From Neobacillus niacini (lineage in GTDB: Bacteria; Bacillota; Bacilli; Bacillales; Cytobacillaceae), in NCBI RefSeq assembly GCF_023715785.1, contig NZ_JAMBOX010000011.1, positions 62,001 to 126,000 of the forward strand: a DNA stretch of 64,000 nt. The letters are read 5' to 3'. The notes beneath the pieces are model-generated. The model had not been told where the DNA came from. It did no database searches and saw only the letters and a program-made list of their open reading frames with translations. Each line of letters starts with the position of its first letter. Position 1 is the first letter of the stretch. Below, one piece after another: positions 1 to 7,372 of this stretch. The position numbers and the translations under genes were made by a program.

Positions 1-21
1 AGCGTCCTCCAGACGCTTTTT
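1..21 (+). terminator. Rho-independent terminator of an upstream gene
   Basis: A 6-bp stem, AGCGTC with GACGCT, and a 5-base loop are followed by TTTTT. The left edge is at the window boundary, so the stem may be longer. It points rightwards and would end a gene lying outside the window. Confidence 0.55.
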
Positions 22-233
22 GCCAATATAGCAAAATGGTCAAGCAAAATCAGTCCACATTTCAATTAACATCGTGGAAACCTCCTTGGTAGTTGATTTT
101 ATTTAGTATACCTACTTCAAGCAGAATTGACCAATCATCTGATTCAAACCGGACATTAACACGTAATTTTTCAAGAAAAAAGTCTAAATTGCCGAAAACT
201 TGAGTATTATCTACTAGACAAGGAGGCGATGAT

Positions 234-1343
234 TTGAAATCAGTAGGCATCTTGGGTGTAGGGCAGGCAGGTGGAAATATCGCTGAAATCGCAACGACGA
301 TGGGATTTCAAACGGCCCTGATCAACACAAATCAACGTGATGGGGCCGTCAACACAAAGGTTGAGAAGAAATTTTTTGTGCCTGGCTATAATGGCGCTGG
401 GCAGGACCGTTCCATCGGCTTAAGAGCGGTTCACGAGCATTATCGCGAACTGATTGAATTTGTGAAAAAGTCCTTTAAGAACGTCAAACTGTTATTAGTC
501 GCATTTTCGACTGACGGCGGAACCGGATCCGGAATGAGTCCGTTGTTAATTGATATTTTGCTAGACCAGCTTCCAGGCATCAACATTGGCGCAATCGCTG
601 TGGTGCCGGAACGGAACGTGCTCGCCGGAAATCGGATAAACGCGGCAGAATGCATCGAGCAGATTTCGAAAATTGAAGGAATTTCGTCCGTTTTTCTAGT
701 GGATAACGATCAGATGCGCAAAGTAAACCCACAATCGAGCAAGCAGCAAATCTACCTTTCCTCCAATCGACAAGTCATGGAGGCGATTAGTTACGTCTTG
801 CAGGTCACGCAAAAGAGCTCCATTTACGGCAACTTTGATGAAACCGACCTCATGAATATTTTGAATACGCGCGGCGTCACGATGATCTCGTCAACGACGG
901 TAACTGATGTCAAGACGACCGCAGAGATTTCCAATAAAATTCAACGTTCCTGGGCAAACACCATATTTTGTCCCATCGACACCGTCGGGGTGATCCGCGC
1001 CGGTCTTATCTATGAAGGGCCGGAAACGGTGGCGAAGCTAATTAGCGCACCAGCCATTTTTGAAGGAATCGGCGAACCGTTGGAACTGTTTGAAGGAACG
1101 TATATTTCGGATACGGACCCAACCGTCACGATGATTCTGGCGGGGCTATCCTTTCCACGCCGGCGTTTGCAAACGCTGGAAGAGTCACTTGAAAAAAACA
1201 AGGAGAGACTGCAGTTCCTCGTCAATAAGGAGCATGCGGAGAAATATGAATCGCAGGTTTCCTGGGCGTCCAACCTGAAAGCAAAGCCGCCGGAAAGGAA
1301 ACCGACAGGGGTAACGTCGAAGTTAACGAAGTATCAGAAATAA
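234..1343 (+). CDS. Tubulin/FtsZ-like GTPase (chromosomal TubZ/RepX-like)
   Basis: Predicted 369-aa protein of the tubulin/FtsZ GTPase superfamily. Directly visible are an N-terminal nucleotide-binding glycine-rich loop (GVGQAGGN, residues 8-15) and the tubulin signature GGTGSG at 95-100, preceded by S-T-D. The C-terminal 60 residues are lysine/glutamate rich and probably disordered or helical. It is clearly not the cell-division FtsZ, which sits beside ftsA and has a different N-terminus. It resembles the TubZ/RepX group used in plasmid or phage DNA segregation, but no centromere-binding TubR-type partner or iterons are evident next door. The start is TTG, set by AGGAGG at 221-226. A terminator follows directly, so it is monocistronic. 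The superfamily is certain; the role (cytoskeletal, segregation or other) is not known. Confidence 0.85.
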   Translation: MKSVGILGVGQAGGNIAEIATTMGFQTALINTNQRDGAVNTKVEKKFFVPGYNGAGQDRSIGLRAVHEHYRELIEFVKKSFKNVKLLLVAFSTDGGTGSGMSPLLIDILLDQLPGINIGAIAVVPERNVLAGNRINAAECIEQISKIEGISSVFLVDNDQMRKVNPQSSKQQIYLSSNRQVMEAISYVLQVTQKSSIYGNFDETDLMNILNTRGVTMISSTTVTDVKTTAEISNKIQRSWANTIFCPIDTVGVIRAGLIYEGPETVAKLISAPAIFEGIGEPLELFEGTYISDTDPTVTMILAGLSFPRRRLQTLEESLEKNKERLQFLVNKEHAEKYESQVSWASNLKAKPPERKPTGVTSKLTKYQK

Positions 1344-1354
1344 AGAGTTCAGAG

Positions 1355-1384
1355 CATCCTCTTCATACAAGAGGGTGTTTTTTT
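1355..1384 (+). terminator. Rho-independent terminator after the FtsZ-like gene
   Basis: A nine-pair stem (CATCCTCTT / AAGAGGGTG, one G-T pair) with a 5-base loop and a run of eight T residues, 12 bp after the stop codon. Confidence 0.85.
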
Positions 1385-1493
1385 TATGGGATTTAAAAAC
1401 TAGGTTAAATAGAACCAAGTTTTTTTGTATCCATTTTGAAAAAAATGACTAGACTGTATTGGTGAGAGTATTGCGTTAAGGAGTTGAAGGATC

Positions 1494-1667
1494 GTGAAAG
1501 AACCATTACAGTACTCGGATATTTTTTACAATGAAGTGATTTATTATCTCGAGCAGAAATGGAACCGCCGTCTGGATGCTCATGAACGTCATGTGCTGAT
1601 TGAAGGGTATCGCTTTGGCCGGATGATTGAGGCGGAAAATGAAATTAAGATATTGTATGCAAAATAA
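1494..1667 (+). CDS. Small conserved-looking protein, 57 aa
   Basis: A short reading frame starting at GTG, with AAGGAG located 1479-1484. It encodes 57 residues rich in aromatic and charged residues (SDIFYNEVIYYLEQKWNRR near the N-terminus). Its stop codon overlaps the ribosome binding site of the next small gene, so the two are probably co-transcribed. I recognise no domain. The good start signal, tight spacing and absence of a competing frame support it as a gene. Function unknown. Confidence 0.6.
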   Translation: MKEPLQYSDIFYNEVIYYLEQKWNRRLDAHERHVLIEGYRFGRMIEAENEIKILYAK

Positions 1668-1680
1668 AGGAGACTTCCAA

Positions 1681-1902
1681 ATGTATCAAATCACCAATAT
1701 GATAATCGACGACGATTTTTCCACTGAAGAGTATGTGACGGTTGAATTTCAACATAACCTGAAGAATTATAGCATTACGTTTAAAAAGTCAGACCTTGAA
1801 ATTATGAATAGCTGGGTATTTGAATCTGAAACATCCTTACCGGCGGATCTCCCCGAGGAAATTGTGGAATCCATCAGGGAGGATGTTAAGAAACGAATCT
1901 GA
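1681..1902 (+). CDS. Hypothetical acidic protein, 73 aa
   Basis: Encodes 73 residues beginning MYQITNMIID. The start at 1681 is chosen over an upstream in-frame candidate at 1627 because AAAGGAGA lies at 1666-1673 with normal spacing, and the earlier start would fall inside the preceding small gene. The protein is acidic, alternates beta-type and helical segments (a 'TVEFQHNLKNYSITF' stretch looks like paired strands), and has no recognisable motif. It is the second gene of a probable two-gene unit and ends tail-to-tail, with zero gap, against the RMD1-family gene on the other strand. Function unknown. Confidence 0.65.
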   Translation: MYQITNMIIDDDFSTEEYVTVEFQHNLKNYSITFKKSDLEIMNSWVFESETSLPADLPEEIVESIREDVKKRI

Positions 1903-2739
1903 CTATGGCAGCAGTCCTGCGATTTGGAGCAGCGTCAGCACGATCTCGAATAGGATCAAGAGGACAATCACCCATTCCACGAACAGACCGCGAATCGAGT
2001 GACTGATGGTAGAAAAGCCATCCATGATATTATATAAAATCTCCGTCTTGCTTTTTAAAATTTTGTAACGGTCACTGAGCTCGAAAAATTCCATCATCTT
2101 GTCATAAAATTCGCTGGCGGTACTGCTGGACCAGGTAATTTCCGGCTTGTCCAAAATCATGATATAGGCGAGGGTGTTATATTCATGGCGAAGAATTTTA
2201 GCTGTCGTCCTCGCCAGCTCTTTGTTGCCGATTCTTAGTTTGCCTTTTTCAAGTCGGTCGATCATCGTCTCCAGCCTATCGTGGATTTTTCCCAGCTGTT
2301 CTTCGGTTTTTTCGAGGGCAACGGATTTGGCCAGCACGGTGGAAATTAATTCAGGATAGAATTCCTCAAATTCAGGGACCATTACATATTCGTCCGCGAG
2401 CTCCAGACTTTCGTTTTCATGGATGTGCAGTTTGTAATCATCGGTATAGCGGTCGGCGTTGTTTATCTCCACGTCCGGCTCAAATCTTTGAATGAATTTT
2501 AGTAAAATAGTTGTTTCACTTGGTTCGGTCTGGTTAATAAACACCACGCTGCCAAACGAGAAGATCAGCACCATTTGACCGGCGTTTATTTCGCGGCCGA
2601 GGATGGACTCTAGAATGGCGCCTTTTAGGATGAGGGGCTCCTCCCAGGTGAATTTCTTTGGAATCCCGCAGTGAATCGCAATTTTGTTCAAATCGATTTC
2701 ATTAACAACGGCAAATGCTTTGAAGGTCATCGCCTTCAT
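1903..2739 (-). CDS. RMD1/DUF155-family membrane protein
   Basis: A 278-aa protein of the RMD1/sif2 (DUF155) family. The N-terminal 150 residues give the mixed alpha/beta domain, with an acidic 'YVMVPEFEEFYPELISTVLAKSVALEKTEEQL' region typical of the family. A long helical/coiled-coil part follows, and a single C-terminal transmembrane segment near residues 255-275 (VEWVIVLLILFEIVLTLL) ends in a short tail. Eukaryotic members act in mitochondria; the bacterial function is not known. Its last codon abuts the convergent 73-aa gene. Expression is presumably from the gap upstream of 2739, shared with or downstream of the SleB-like gene, which lies only 19 bp away on the same strand. Confidence 0.75.
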   Translation of the reverse strand: MKAMTFKAFAVVNEIDLNKIAIHCGIPKKFTWEEPLILKGAILESILGREINAGQMVLIFSFGSVVFINQTEPSETTILLKFIQRFEPDVEINNADRYTDDYKLHIHENESLELADEYVMVPEFEEFYPELISTVLAKSVALEKTEEQLGKIHDRLETMIDRLEKGKLRIGNKELARTTAKILRHEYNTLAYIMILDKPEITWSSSTASEFYDKMMEFFELSDRYKILKSKTEILYNIMDGFSTISHSIRGLFVEWVIVLLILFEIVLTLLQIAGLLP

Positions 2740-2758
2740 CGTGTATCACTCTTTTCGG

Positions 2759-3442
2759 TTATTTTTTAAAAACATGATCACCAATCGCTATGGTGGTTGC
2801 TCTAGAATCGAGCCAGCGGCTGGTGGCAATGACTGGATTATAGAAAAACAAGGAATCCTGAGCCAGTGTTCTTTTATCGTTCAATGCTTCGTACACCGCT
2901 TTAATAGAATCTTCGTCGGCCGGCTTATTGATTTGTCCGTTGCTCACGGGTTGAAATTGCCTTTTTTGATAAATAACTTCTTTAATCGTGTCAGGGAATT
3001 TGGGGCTTTCGAGTCGATTTAGAACGACGCAGGCAACCGCTACTTTCCCTTCATATGGCTCGGTTTCTGCCTCGGCACGGACAAGTCTCGCCAGCAAATC
3101 GATTTCGGACTGGGAAAATGGCGGTACTTTGACGGCGTTAGCGGGCTCAGTAGTAGTCTGGTCAGACCGGATTTTCGCTACATCCACTCTGGCTTCGAGG
3201 CTGGCCAAGGTTGCCGATGCTGCGGAATCTGCCTCTATTTTATTTATATGTACAGTTTGTCCAACATATATCAAGTCAAGATTTTCAATTTGCGGGTTAA
3301 GTTCTGCCAACTCTTGCAAAGTTAAATGGTTTTCCTCGGCAATTTTGGCCATTGTGTCCCCAGTTTGGACTGTGTGTGCTAATGTGGGCGTTGTAAATAA
3401 GAGTGAAATTGCGAATGTCAGTGCAGCAATCAGTTTTTTCAT
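2759..3442 (-). CDS. Cell wall hydrolase, LysM + SleB/CwlJ-type domain
   Basis: A secreted 227-aa peptidoglycan hydrolase. A signal peptide (residues 1-22, KKLIAALTFAISLLF core, cleavage after TLA) is followed by one LysM repeat (about 23-67, HTVQTGDTMAKIAEENHLT). A linker and a Hydrolase_2 (SleB/CwlJ) domain from about 110 contain the RAEAETEPYEGKVAVACVVLNR segment, including the conserved catalytic glutamate. SleB/CwlJ enzymes are lytic transglycosylases for spore-cortex muramic-lactam peptidoglycan; LysM plus this domain also occurs in YkvT-type proteins. The start has a strong AGGAGGAG site. The next gene on the same strand (RMD1 family) begins 19 bp beyond its stop, so they may form an operon. 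Confidence 0.85.
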   Translation of the reverse strand: MKKLIAALTFAISLLFTTPTLAHTVQTGDTMAKIAEENHLTLQELAELNPQIENLDLIYVGQTVHINKIEADSAASATLASLEARVDVAKIRSDQTTTEPANAVKVPPFSQSEIDLLARLVRAEAETEPYEGKVAVACVVLNRLESPKFPDTIKEVIYQKRQFQPVSNGQINKPADEDSIKAVYEALNDKRTLAQDSLFFYNPVIATSRWLDSRATTIAIGDHVFKK

Positions 3443-3539
3443 TGATTTCTCCTCCTGGCTTTAATTCTTTTCTTGATTTCTATTTCTATGAAATGAAAAA
3501 ATAGATTAGTATTACAGTTTCTTTACATGGAAGTGTCAA

Positions 3540-3685
3540 ATTGTAGAATGGCATGTAAATTACGTAGAATTGGTTTGATATTTCGTAGAATCGGGCTTGA
3601 ATTACGTAGAATTGTGATGGGTTTACGACGAATTCTTCTGAAATTTTGTAGAATTACAATATAAAATCACGTAGCATTGCTTTCT
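3540..3685. repeat. 21-bp-period repeat array A (GTAGAATT motif)
   Basis: Seven degenerate copies of a (C)GTAGAATTg core begin at about 3543, 3564, 3585, 3606, 3627, 3648 and 3671. The first six steps are exactly 21 bp. The DNA between cores varies. The array lies in the gap between the divergent SleB-like gene and the aldolase gene. No protein-coding capacity is evident. Confidence 0.85.
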
Positions 3686-3742
3686 AATAGTTGATCAAGA
3701 GGGAAATTATCCTTTTAAAATAGACCGGAATTTCAGTAAAAT

Positions 3743-3860
3743 GGATATATCTGCGGTAAAATGAAAGATATCTGCGATTGTTGACCATATATCTGCGGAA
3801 AGTTGTAGTTTATCTGCGATGTTTTCGATATATCTGCGATAAATCAAATATATCCGCGAT
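3743..3860. repeat. 20-21-bp-period repeat array B (ATATCTGCG motif)
   Basis: Six copies of an (at)ATCTGCG(g/a) core begin at about 3749, 3770, 3791, 3812, 3832 and 3852, a period of 21, 21, 21, 20 and 20 bp. It follows array A directly but has a different sequence. It ends about 10 bp before the ribosome binding site of the aldolase gene, so it would occupy that gene's promoter or 5' untranslated region. The rest of the 446-bp gene-free gap shows nothing else recognisable. Confidence 0.85.
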
Positions 3861-3888
3861 ACATAATTACAACAGGGAGGAAACCAAA

Positions 3889-4917
3889 ATGTACAGCTTC
3901 AAAAACGATTACAGCGAAGGGGCGCATCCGAGGATTTTGACTACGCTAATCGAAACCAACCTCGAACAGGAGGATGGATACGGGGAGGACGGCTATTCCC
4001 AAAAAGCCGTGGAGCTAATCAAAGCAAGGCTCGGGCGCACGGACGTTGATGTTCATCTCTTATCAGGCGGGACACAGACTAATTTGACGGCGATTGCGGC
4101 TTTCTTAAGACCGCATGAGGCTGCTATTGCCACAGCTTCCGGCCATATTTTTACCCATGAAACCGGAGCGATTGAAGCGACCGGACACAAAGTGATTTCC
4201 GTCGATACGGAGGATGGGAAACTAAACACGGAGCATCTTCAAGGCGTACTTGACTACCATACCGATGAGCATATGGTTAAACCGAAGCTTGTTTATATTT
4301 CCAATTCAACCGAAATCGGGACCATTTATAAAAAGCCTGAGCTGAAACAATTAAGGGAGTTCTGCGATAGGAACGGTCTCATTTTATTCATGGATGGGGC
4401 GCGGCTGGGTTCGGCACTTACTTCATCAGAGAATGACCTAACCTTGTCGGAGCTGCCGGGGCTGGTAGATGCTTTTTATATTGGCGGCACGAAGAATGGG
4501 GCGCTGATTGGCGAGGCGCTGGTCATTTGCAACGATTCTCTTAAAACGGATTTCCGCTTCCACATTAAGCAAAAAGGCGGCCTGCTCGCCAAAGGGAGAG
4601 TGTTAGGGATTCAGTTTCTTGAATTATTCCGGGATAACCTATTTTTTGAACTGGCGAACCACGCGAACAAGATGGCGGAGCTCCTCAAAACGGAGCTGGC
4701 CAATGCTAATGTGAAGTTCCTCACCGACTCGCCAACCAATCAAATTTTTCCGATCTTGCCGAACGAAGTCATAAGCGGGCTGCAAAACTCCTATGCATTT
4801 CATGTTTGGGAAAAAGTTGATAAGGATTATTCAGCGATTCGCCTTGTTACGTCTTGGGCCACAAAAGAGGAACAGGTTGCTGCATTTATTGAAGATTATA
4901 AAAAACTTGCGAAATAA
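3889..4917 (+). CDS. Threonine aldolase family PLP enzyme (low-specificity)
   Basis: A 342-aa fold-type I pyridoxal-phosphate enzyme of the Beta_elim_lyase/threonine aldolase family. Visible features are the PLP-phosphate-binding SGGTQTN (59-65), the DGARL motif (169-173) with the cofactor-binding Asp, and the Schiff-base lysine in GGTKNGA (Lys202). Family members cleave L-threonine or L-allo-threonine to glycine and acetaldehyde, but some act as other beta-eliminating lyases, so exact substrate is uncertain. The ATG at 3889 is preferred because GGGAGG lies 9 bp upstream; an in-frame extension back to 3778 would be translated from repeat array B and is unlikely. A terminator follows, so it is monocistronic. 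A second, more distant family member lies at 30570. Confidence 0.88.
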   Translation: MYSFKNDYSEGAHPRILTTLIETNLEQEDGYGEDGYSQKAVELIKARLGRTDVDVHLLSGGTQTNLTAIAAFLRPHEAAIATASGHIFTHETGAIEATGHKVISVDTEDGKLNTEHLQGVLDYHTDEHMVKPKLVYISNSTEIGTIYKKPELKQLREFCDRNGLILFMDGARLGSALTSSENDLTLSELPGLVDAFYIGGTKNGALIGEALVICNDSLKTDFRFHIKQKGGLLAKGRVLGIQFLELFRDNLFFELANHANKMAELLKTELANANVKFLTDSPTNQIFPILPNEVISGLQNSYAFHVWEKVDKDYSAIRLVTSWATKEEQVAAFIEDYKKLAK

Positions 4918-4926
4918 CGATGTTGA

Positions 4927-4956
4927 GACCAAATCACCGACGATTTGGTCTTTTTT
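4927..4956 (+). terminator. Rho-independent terminator after aldolase gene
   Basis: A perfect 9-bp stem, GACCAAATC / GATTTGGTC, with a 6-base loop, followed by six T residues. Confidence 0.92.
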
Positions 4957-5033
4957 GACTGGATAACATGGAAGGATTTTGTAACTTCTTGTAGAATAGT
5001 AGTAAAATAGTCTCGAGGTATAAGGGGGGAATC

Positions 5034-5741
5034 ATGGTTATTTTTGGTATTATATTACTAGTTTTCTTGATTGGTATCTATCCGTTTTGGGATACGAAAT
5101 ATACCAATAAATTGAAGGCGACCTATCATGAAAAGGAACGGGTTGCTTATTTTAAGTATGTGATTTACTCTGAATGGGGCGTTACGTTACTCATTTTATT
5201 AATGGTTGCCTTAACGGCCACTACCTTTTCCGACATTGGATTTAAATTGCCCTCGGAGAGTTCAGCCAAAACGATGGGGACGTTTGTCGGTTTTCTAGTA
5301 GGGATTGGGTTCGCAATGTTCATTATGATGAGATTGCCTTTTTATCGGAAATACCAACAAGCCCAAACCAATACCATTTCTTATATGGTTCCGACCGGAA
5401 AGTTGGATAAGCGATTGGGCATTCTAGTAGCGATCACTGCAGGCATTTGTGAGGAAATCATTTATCGTGGATTTTTATTTCATTTTCTTTCAGAATCACC
5501 TTTTAACCTTGAGGGAGTTGTTTTATTGATTGTCGGGGCGGCGATCTTCGGGATTGCCCATTACTATCAAGGCTGGAAGGGAGTGATCATGACAGGCCTT
5601 GTTGGTTTCGTTCTGGGAAGGGTATATGTATCGACTGGAAGTTTGCTTTATCCAATCATTCTTCATACGATAATCGATTTGCGGTTTATATTGACCGCAA
5701 AAAAAGAACCGACCGTAAACATAGACACGAAAAGTGTATAA
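5034..5741 (+). CDS. CPBP family intramembrane glutamic protease
   Basis: A 235-aa polytopic membrane protein of the CPBP (CAAX prenyl protease 2/bacteriocin-processing) family. The catalytic EExxxR motif is present as EEIIYRG (Glu140, Glu141, Arg145). It is followed by the conserved histidine segments GIAHYYQGW (about 175) and HTIID (about 211). Hydrophobic segments span residues 3-17, 48-66, 82-100 and several in the catalytic half. Bacterial members often act in bacteriocin self-immunity or maturation, but no peptide gene is adjacent. The ATG has an upstream AAGGGGGG. It converges on the HAD phosphatase gene, sharing a bidirectional terminator. Confidence 0.85.
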   Translation: MVIFGIILLVFLIGIYPFWDTKYTNKLKATYHEKERVAYFKYVIYSEWGVTLLILLMVALTATTFSDIGFKLPSESSAKTMGTFVGFLVGIGFAMFIMMRLPFYRKYQQAQTNTISYMVPTGKLDKRLGILVAITAGICEEIIYRGFLFHFLSESPFNLEGVVLLIVGAAIFGIAHYYQGWKGVIMTGLVGFVLGRVYVSTGSLLYPIILHTIIDLRFILTAKKEPTVNIDTKSV

Positions 5742-5749
5742 AAATAGAA

Positions 5750-5790
5750 AGTCCATGCCAAAGTAGAACCTTATGGCATGGACTCTTTTT
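5750..5790. terminator. Bidirectional terminator between convergent genes
   Basis: A perfect 11-bp stem, AGTCCATGCCA / TGGCATGGACT, is flanked by A-rich DNA on the left and CTTTTT on the right. It lies between the CPBP gene and the HAD gene and overlaps the last codon of the HAD gene. Confidence 0.88.
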
Positions 5791-6574
5791 AGCTAATAAG
5801 CCCGAGTCGTTCCAACCCGTGGCGGACGCCGTCTTCTTCAGCGGTAAGGGTAACCATATTGGCCGCTTGCTTCAATTCCTCCTGTGCAGAGCCCATGGCA
5901 ACGCCCATGCCGACCAATGACAGCATTTCAATATCGTTCATACCGTCACCGAATGCAACCGTTTCATCAGGCGCGATGCCGAGGCGCTCCAGTAACTTGG
6001 TAATTCCAACTGATTTATTGGATTTTGCCATATTCACATCACAGGCCTTCGCGCCGGTCGATGTCCATCTTCGGAAATCCAGTTCAGGGATCATCGTTTG
6101 ATAGAATCGTTCTTCTTCAACATCACAATGCAGGAACAATTGGAAAATATCTTCTTCCAGCCAAAACTTTGGTGAGGCCAGTTCCGGTTTCCAGTCATCA
6201 TGCTGATAGGACTCTATAATATATGGATGCATTAAATCGCTGGCTTTAAAGGTTTGATTGCTTAAAAATGTCAGCGGGTGCTGATATTCTAGCGACAACC
6301 CATGTAATTTTTCCAAAACAAGCTTGTCGATTGAATTTTGGTAGATTTCATTCTTTTCATGATAGGCTAGCGAACCGTTAAAAAACACAGCCGAATCGAC
6401 GCCAATTTCCTCGATGATGGGCCATGAAAAATAAGGCGCTCTCCCCGTTGCAATGGCGACCGTTATATTCTTTGCTTTTAATTGCTCGATGGCGTCTTTT
6501 GTGGCATAACTTAACGTTTTCCCGTGAGGAAGGATGGTTCCGTCAATATCTAAGATGACTGCTTTATAATTCAT
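5789..6574 (-). CDS. Cof-type HAD-IIB family hydrolase
   Basis: A 261-aa HAD-superfamily phosphatase of the Cof/IIB subclass. Motif I is DIDGT with nucleophile Asp9 and acid/base Asp11. Motif II is the ATGR at about 42-45, and the motif IV GDGMNDIEML lies near 209-218, with a preceding lysine in the AKSNKSVGI segment. An inserted alpha/beta cap sits between motifs II and III. Such enzymes dephosphorylate sugar phosphates, flavin mononucleotide or pyridoxal phosphate; substrate cannot be read from sequence. The ATG is preceded by GGAGGT. Transcribed alone towards the CPBP gene. Confidence 0.88.
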   Translation of the reverse strand: MNYKAVILDIDGTILPHGKTLSYATKDAIEQLKAKNITVAIATGRAPYFSWPIIEEIGVDSAVFFNGSLAYHEKNEIYQNSIDKLVLEKLHGLSLEYQHPLTFLSNQTFKASDLMHPYIIESYQHDDWKPELASPKFWLEEDIFQLFLHCDVEEERFYQTMIPELDFRRWTSTGAKACDVNMAKSNKSVGITKLLERLGIAPDETVAFGDGMNDIEMLSLVGMGVAMGSAQEELKQAANMVTLTAEEDGVRHGLERLGLIS

Positions 6575-6689
6575 GTATACAATACCTCCAAGCTATTTCC
6601 ACCAATCATTATACCATGAACGCAGATTGAATCCGTATATCTCTTGTTCATTTTCATATTTTGGTAGTACAATAGGAGTAATGAAATAG

Positions 6690-6788
6690 TTATCAAGAGT
6701 GGCAGAGAGACCTGGCTCAGATACGTCACAGCAACCTGCAGACAGGCAAGGTGCTCCAACCAGGCAAAGCGAATGCTTTGGATGATAC
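6690..6788 (+). ncRNA. SAM-I (S-box) riboswitch aptamer
   Basis: The element shows the S-box hallmarks in order: a P1 5' strand TATCAAGAG, then GAGAcctGGCTC, GCAACC, AAGGTGCTCC, the GCAAAGCG segment and the closing TGATA that pairs with TATCA. Spacing fits a SAM-I aptamer, and the terminator directly downstream supports transcriptional control. In this family SAM binding stabilises P1 and permits termination, so the downstream gene should be expressed when SAM is scarce. A few positions deviate from the consensus as I remember it, and only a covariance-model search would settle the class. Confidence 0.78.
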
Positions 6789-6800
6789 AACGGTGACGGA

Positions 6801-6833
6801 CCCTTTTGCATCCAATGGCGAAAGGGTTTTTAT
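6801..6833 (+). terminator. Expression-platform terminator of the S-box
   Basis: A nine-pair stem, CCCTTTTGC with GCGAAAGGG (one G-T pair), has an 8-base loop and is followed by TTTTTATTTTTT. It lies 13 bp after the aptamer and 30 bp before the start of the 107-aa gene. Confidence 0.85.
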
Positions 6834-6862
6834 TTTTTCAAAAAGGCAAAGGAGCGGTTGAA

Positions 6863-7186
6863 ATGAACATTAGCGGTTTTGCCAGAGGCTTAATGGCGAA
6901 AAATTATTGTAATGAAAAATTTCTATTACATGTTGCCAACTGTGTTGAAGGGCAGTTGAAGGAATGGGATGAGAATTATGAGGTCATCCTTATGAAAATG
7001 CAAGACTATGAATTTATTGTCAGAAAAGGTGTAGAAGAATATCATACTCTGCTGACGGAGAACGACATCGAAATCCTGAAGCAAAGCGGTCCATTTCAGC
7101 TTGATCGGAAAATTTGGAAGGACCTAGAGGCACAGGGGCTGCCTATTTTAAAAGGATTTGGGAATTATCTAGAACCAATATTTTAA
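6863..7186 (+). CDS. Uncharacterised 107-aa protein under S-box control
   Basis: A soluble 107-residue protein with no recognised domain. It starts at ATG 6863, with AAAGGAG at 6848-6854; longer in-frame starts would lie inside the terminator hairpin. The sequence is mostly helical-looking, with charged and aromatic residues, two cysteines (near residues 14 and 26) and no transmembrane segment. It is the only gene between the S-box and the next terminator. In Bacillaceae, S-box targets are nearly all methionine, cysteine or SAM synthesis, salvage and transport genes, so a role around sulfur-amino-acid or SAM metabolism is a reasonable inference from regulation alone. No catalytic motif supports anything more specific. 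Confidence 0.8.
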   Translation: MNISGFARGLMAKNYCNEKFLLHVANCVEGQLKEWDENYEVILMKMQDYEFIVRKGVEEYHTLLTENDIEILKQSGPFQLDRKIWKDLEAQGLPILKGFGNYLEPIF

Positions 7187-7194
7187 GGTTTGGG

Positions 7195-7225
7195 GTGCAG
7201 CCTTATTGTGGGGCTGCACTCTTTT
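7195..7225 (+). terminator. Terminator after the S-box-controlled gene
   Basis: A perfect 8-bp stem, GTGCAGCC / GGCTGCAC, with a 9-base loop, followed by TCTTTT. Confidence 0.88.
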
Positions 7226-7251
7226 GCACTTTTAAAAAAAATCCTTTAAAA

Positions 7252-7267
7252 TGTGAACTTTGTTACA
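7252..7267. promoter_or_regulatory. Possible Fnr/Crp-type site before the FNT transporter
   Basis: The sequence TGTGA-N6-TTACA differs at one position from the TGTGA-N6-TCACA Fnr-type consensus. A further TGTTCACA lies at 7284-7291. It stands about 110 bp ahead of a formate/nitrite-family channel gene, a class that is often anaerobically controlled. Weak evidence, based on motif similarity only. Confidence 0.35.
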
Positions 7268-7372
7268 GAACAATAATTAATAAAATGTTCACATTGTTTT
7301 CCGATAGAGTGATGTACAATAAGATATGTTAATTATTTCACATACTTTATTTTGCATAAGGGTGGACTTGTT

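Noticed and set aside
62..250. Minus-strand 62-aa frame across the FtsZ-like gene's promoter
   Set aside because: It has no ribosome binding site or family match and covers the promoter region and start of a confident gene.
7114..7332. 72-aa plus-strand frame overlapping the end of the S-box-controlled gene
   Set aside because: It runs out of frame through the terminator at 7195-7225 and into the promoter of the FNT gene.
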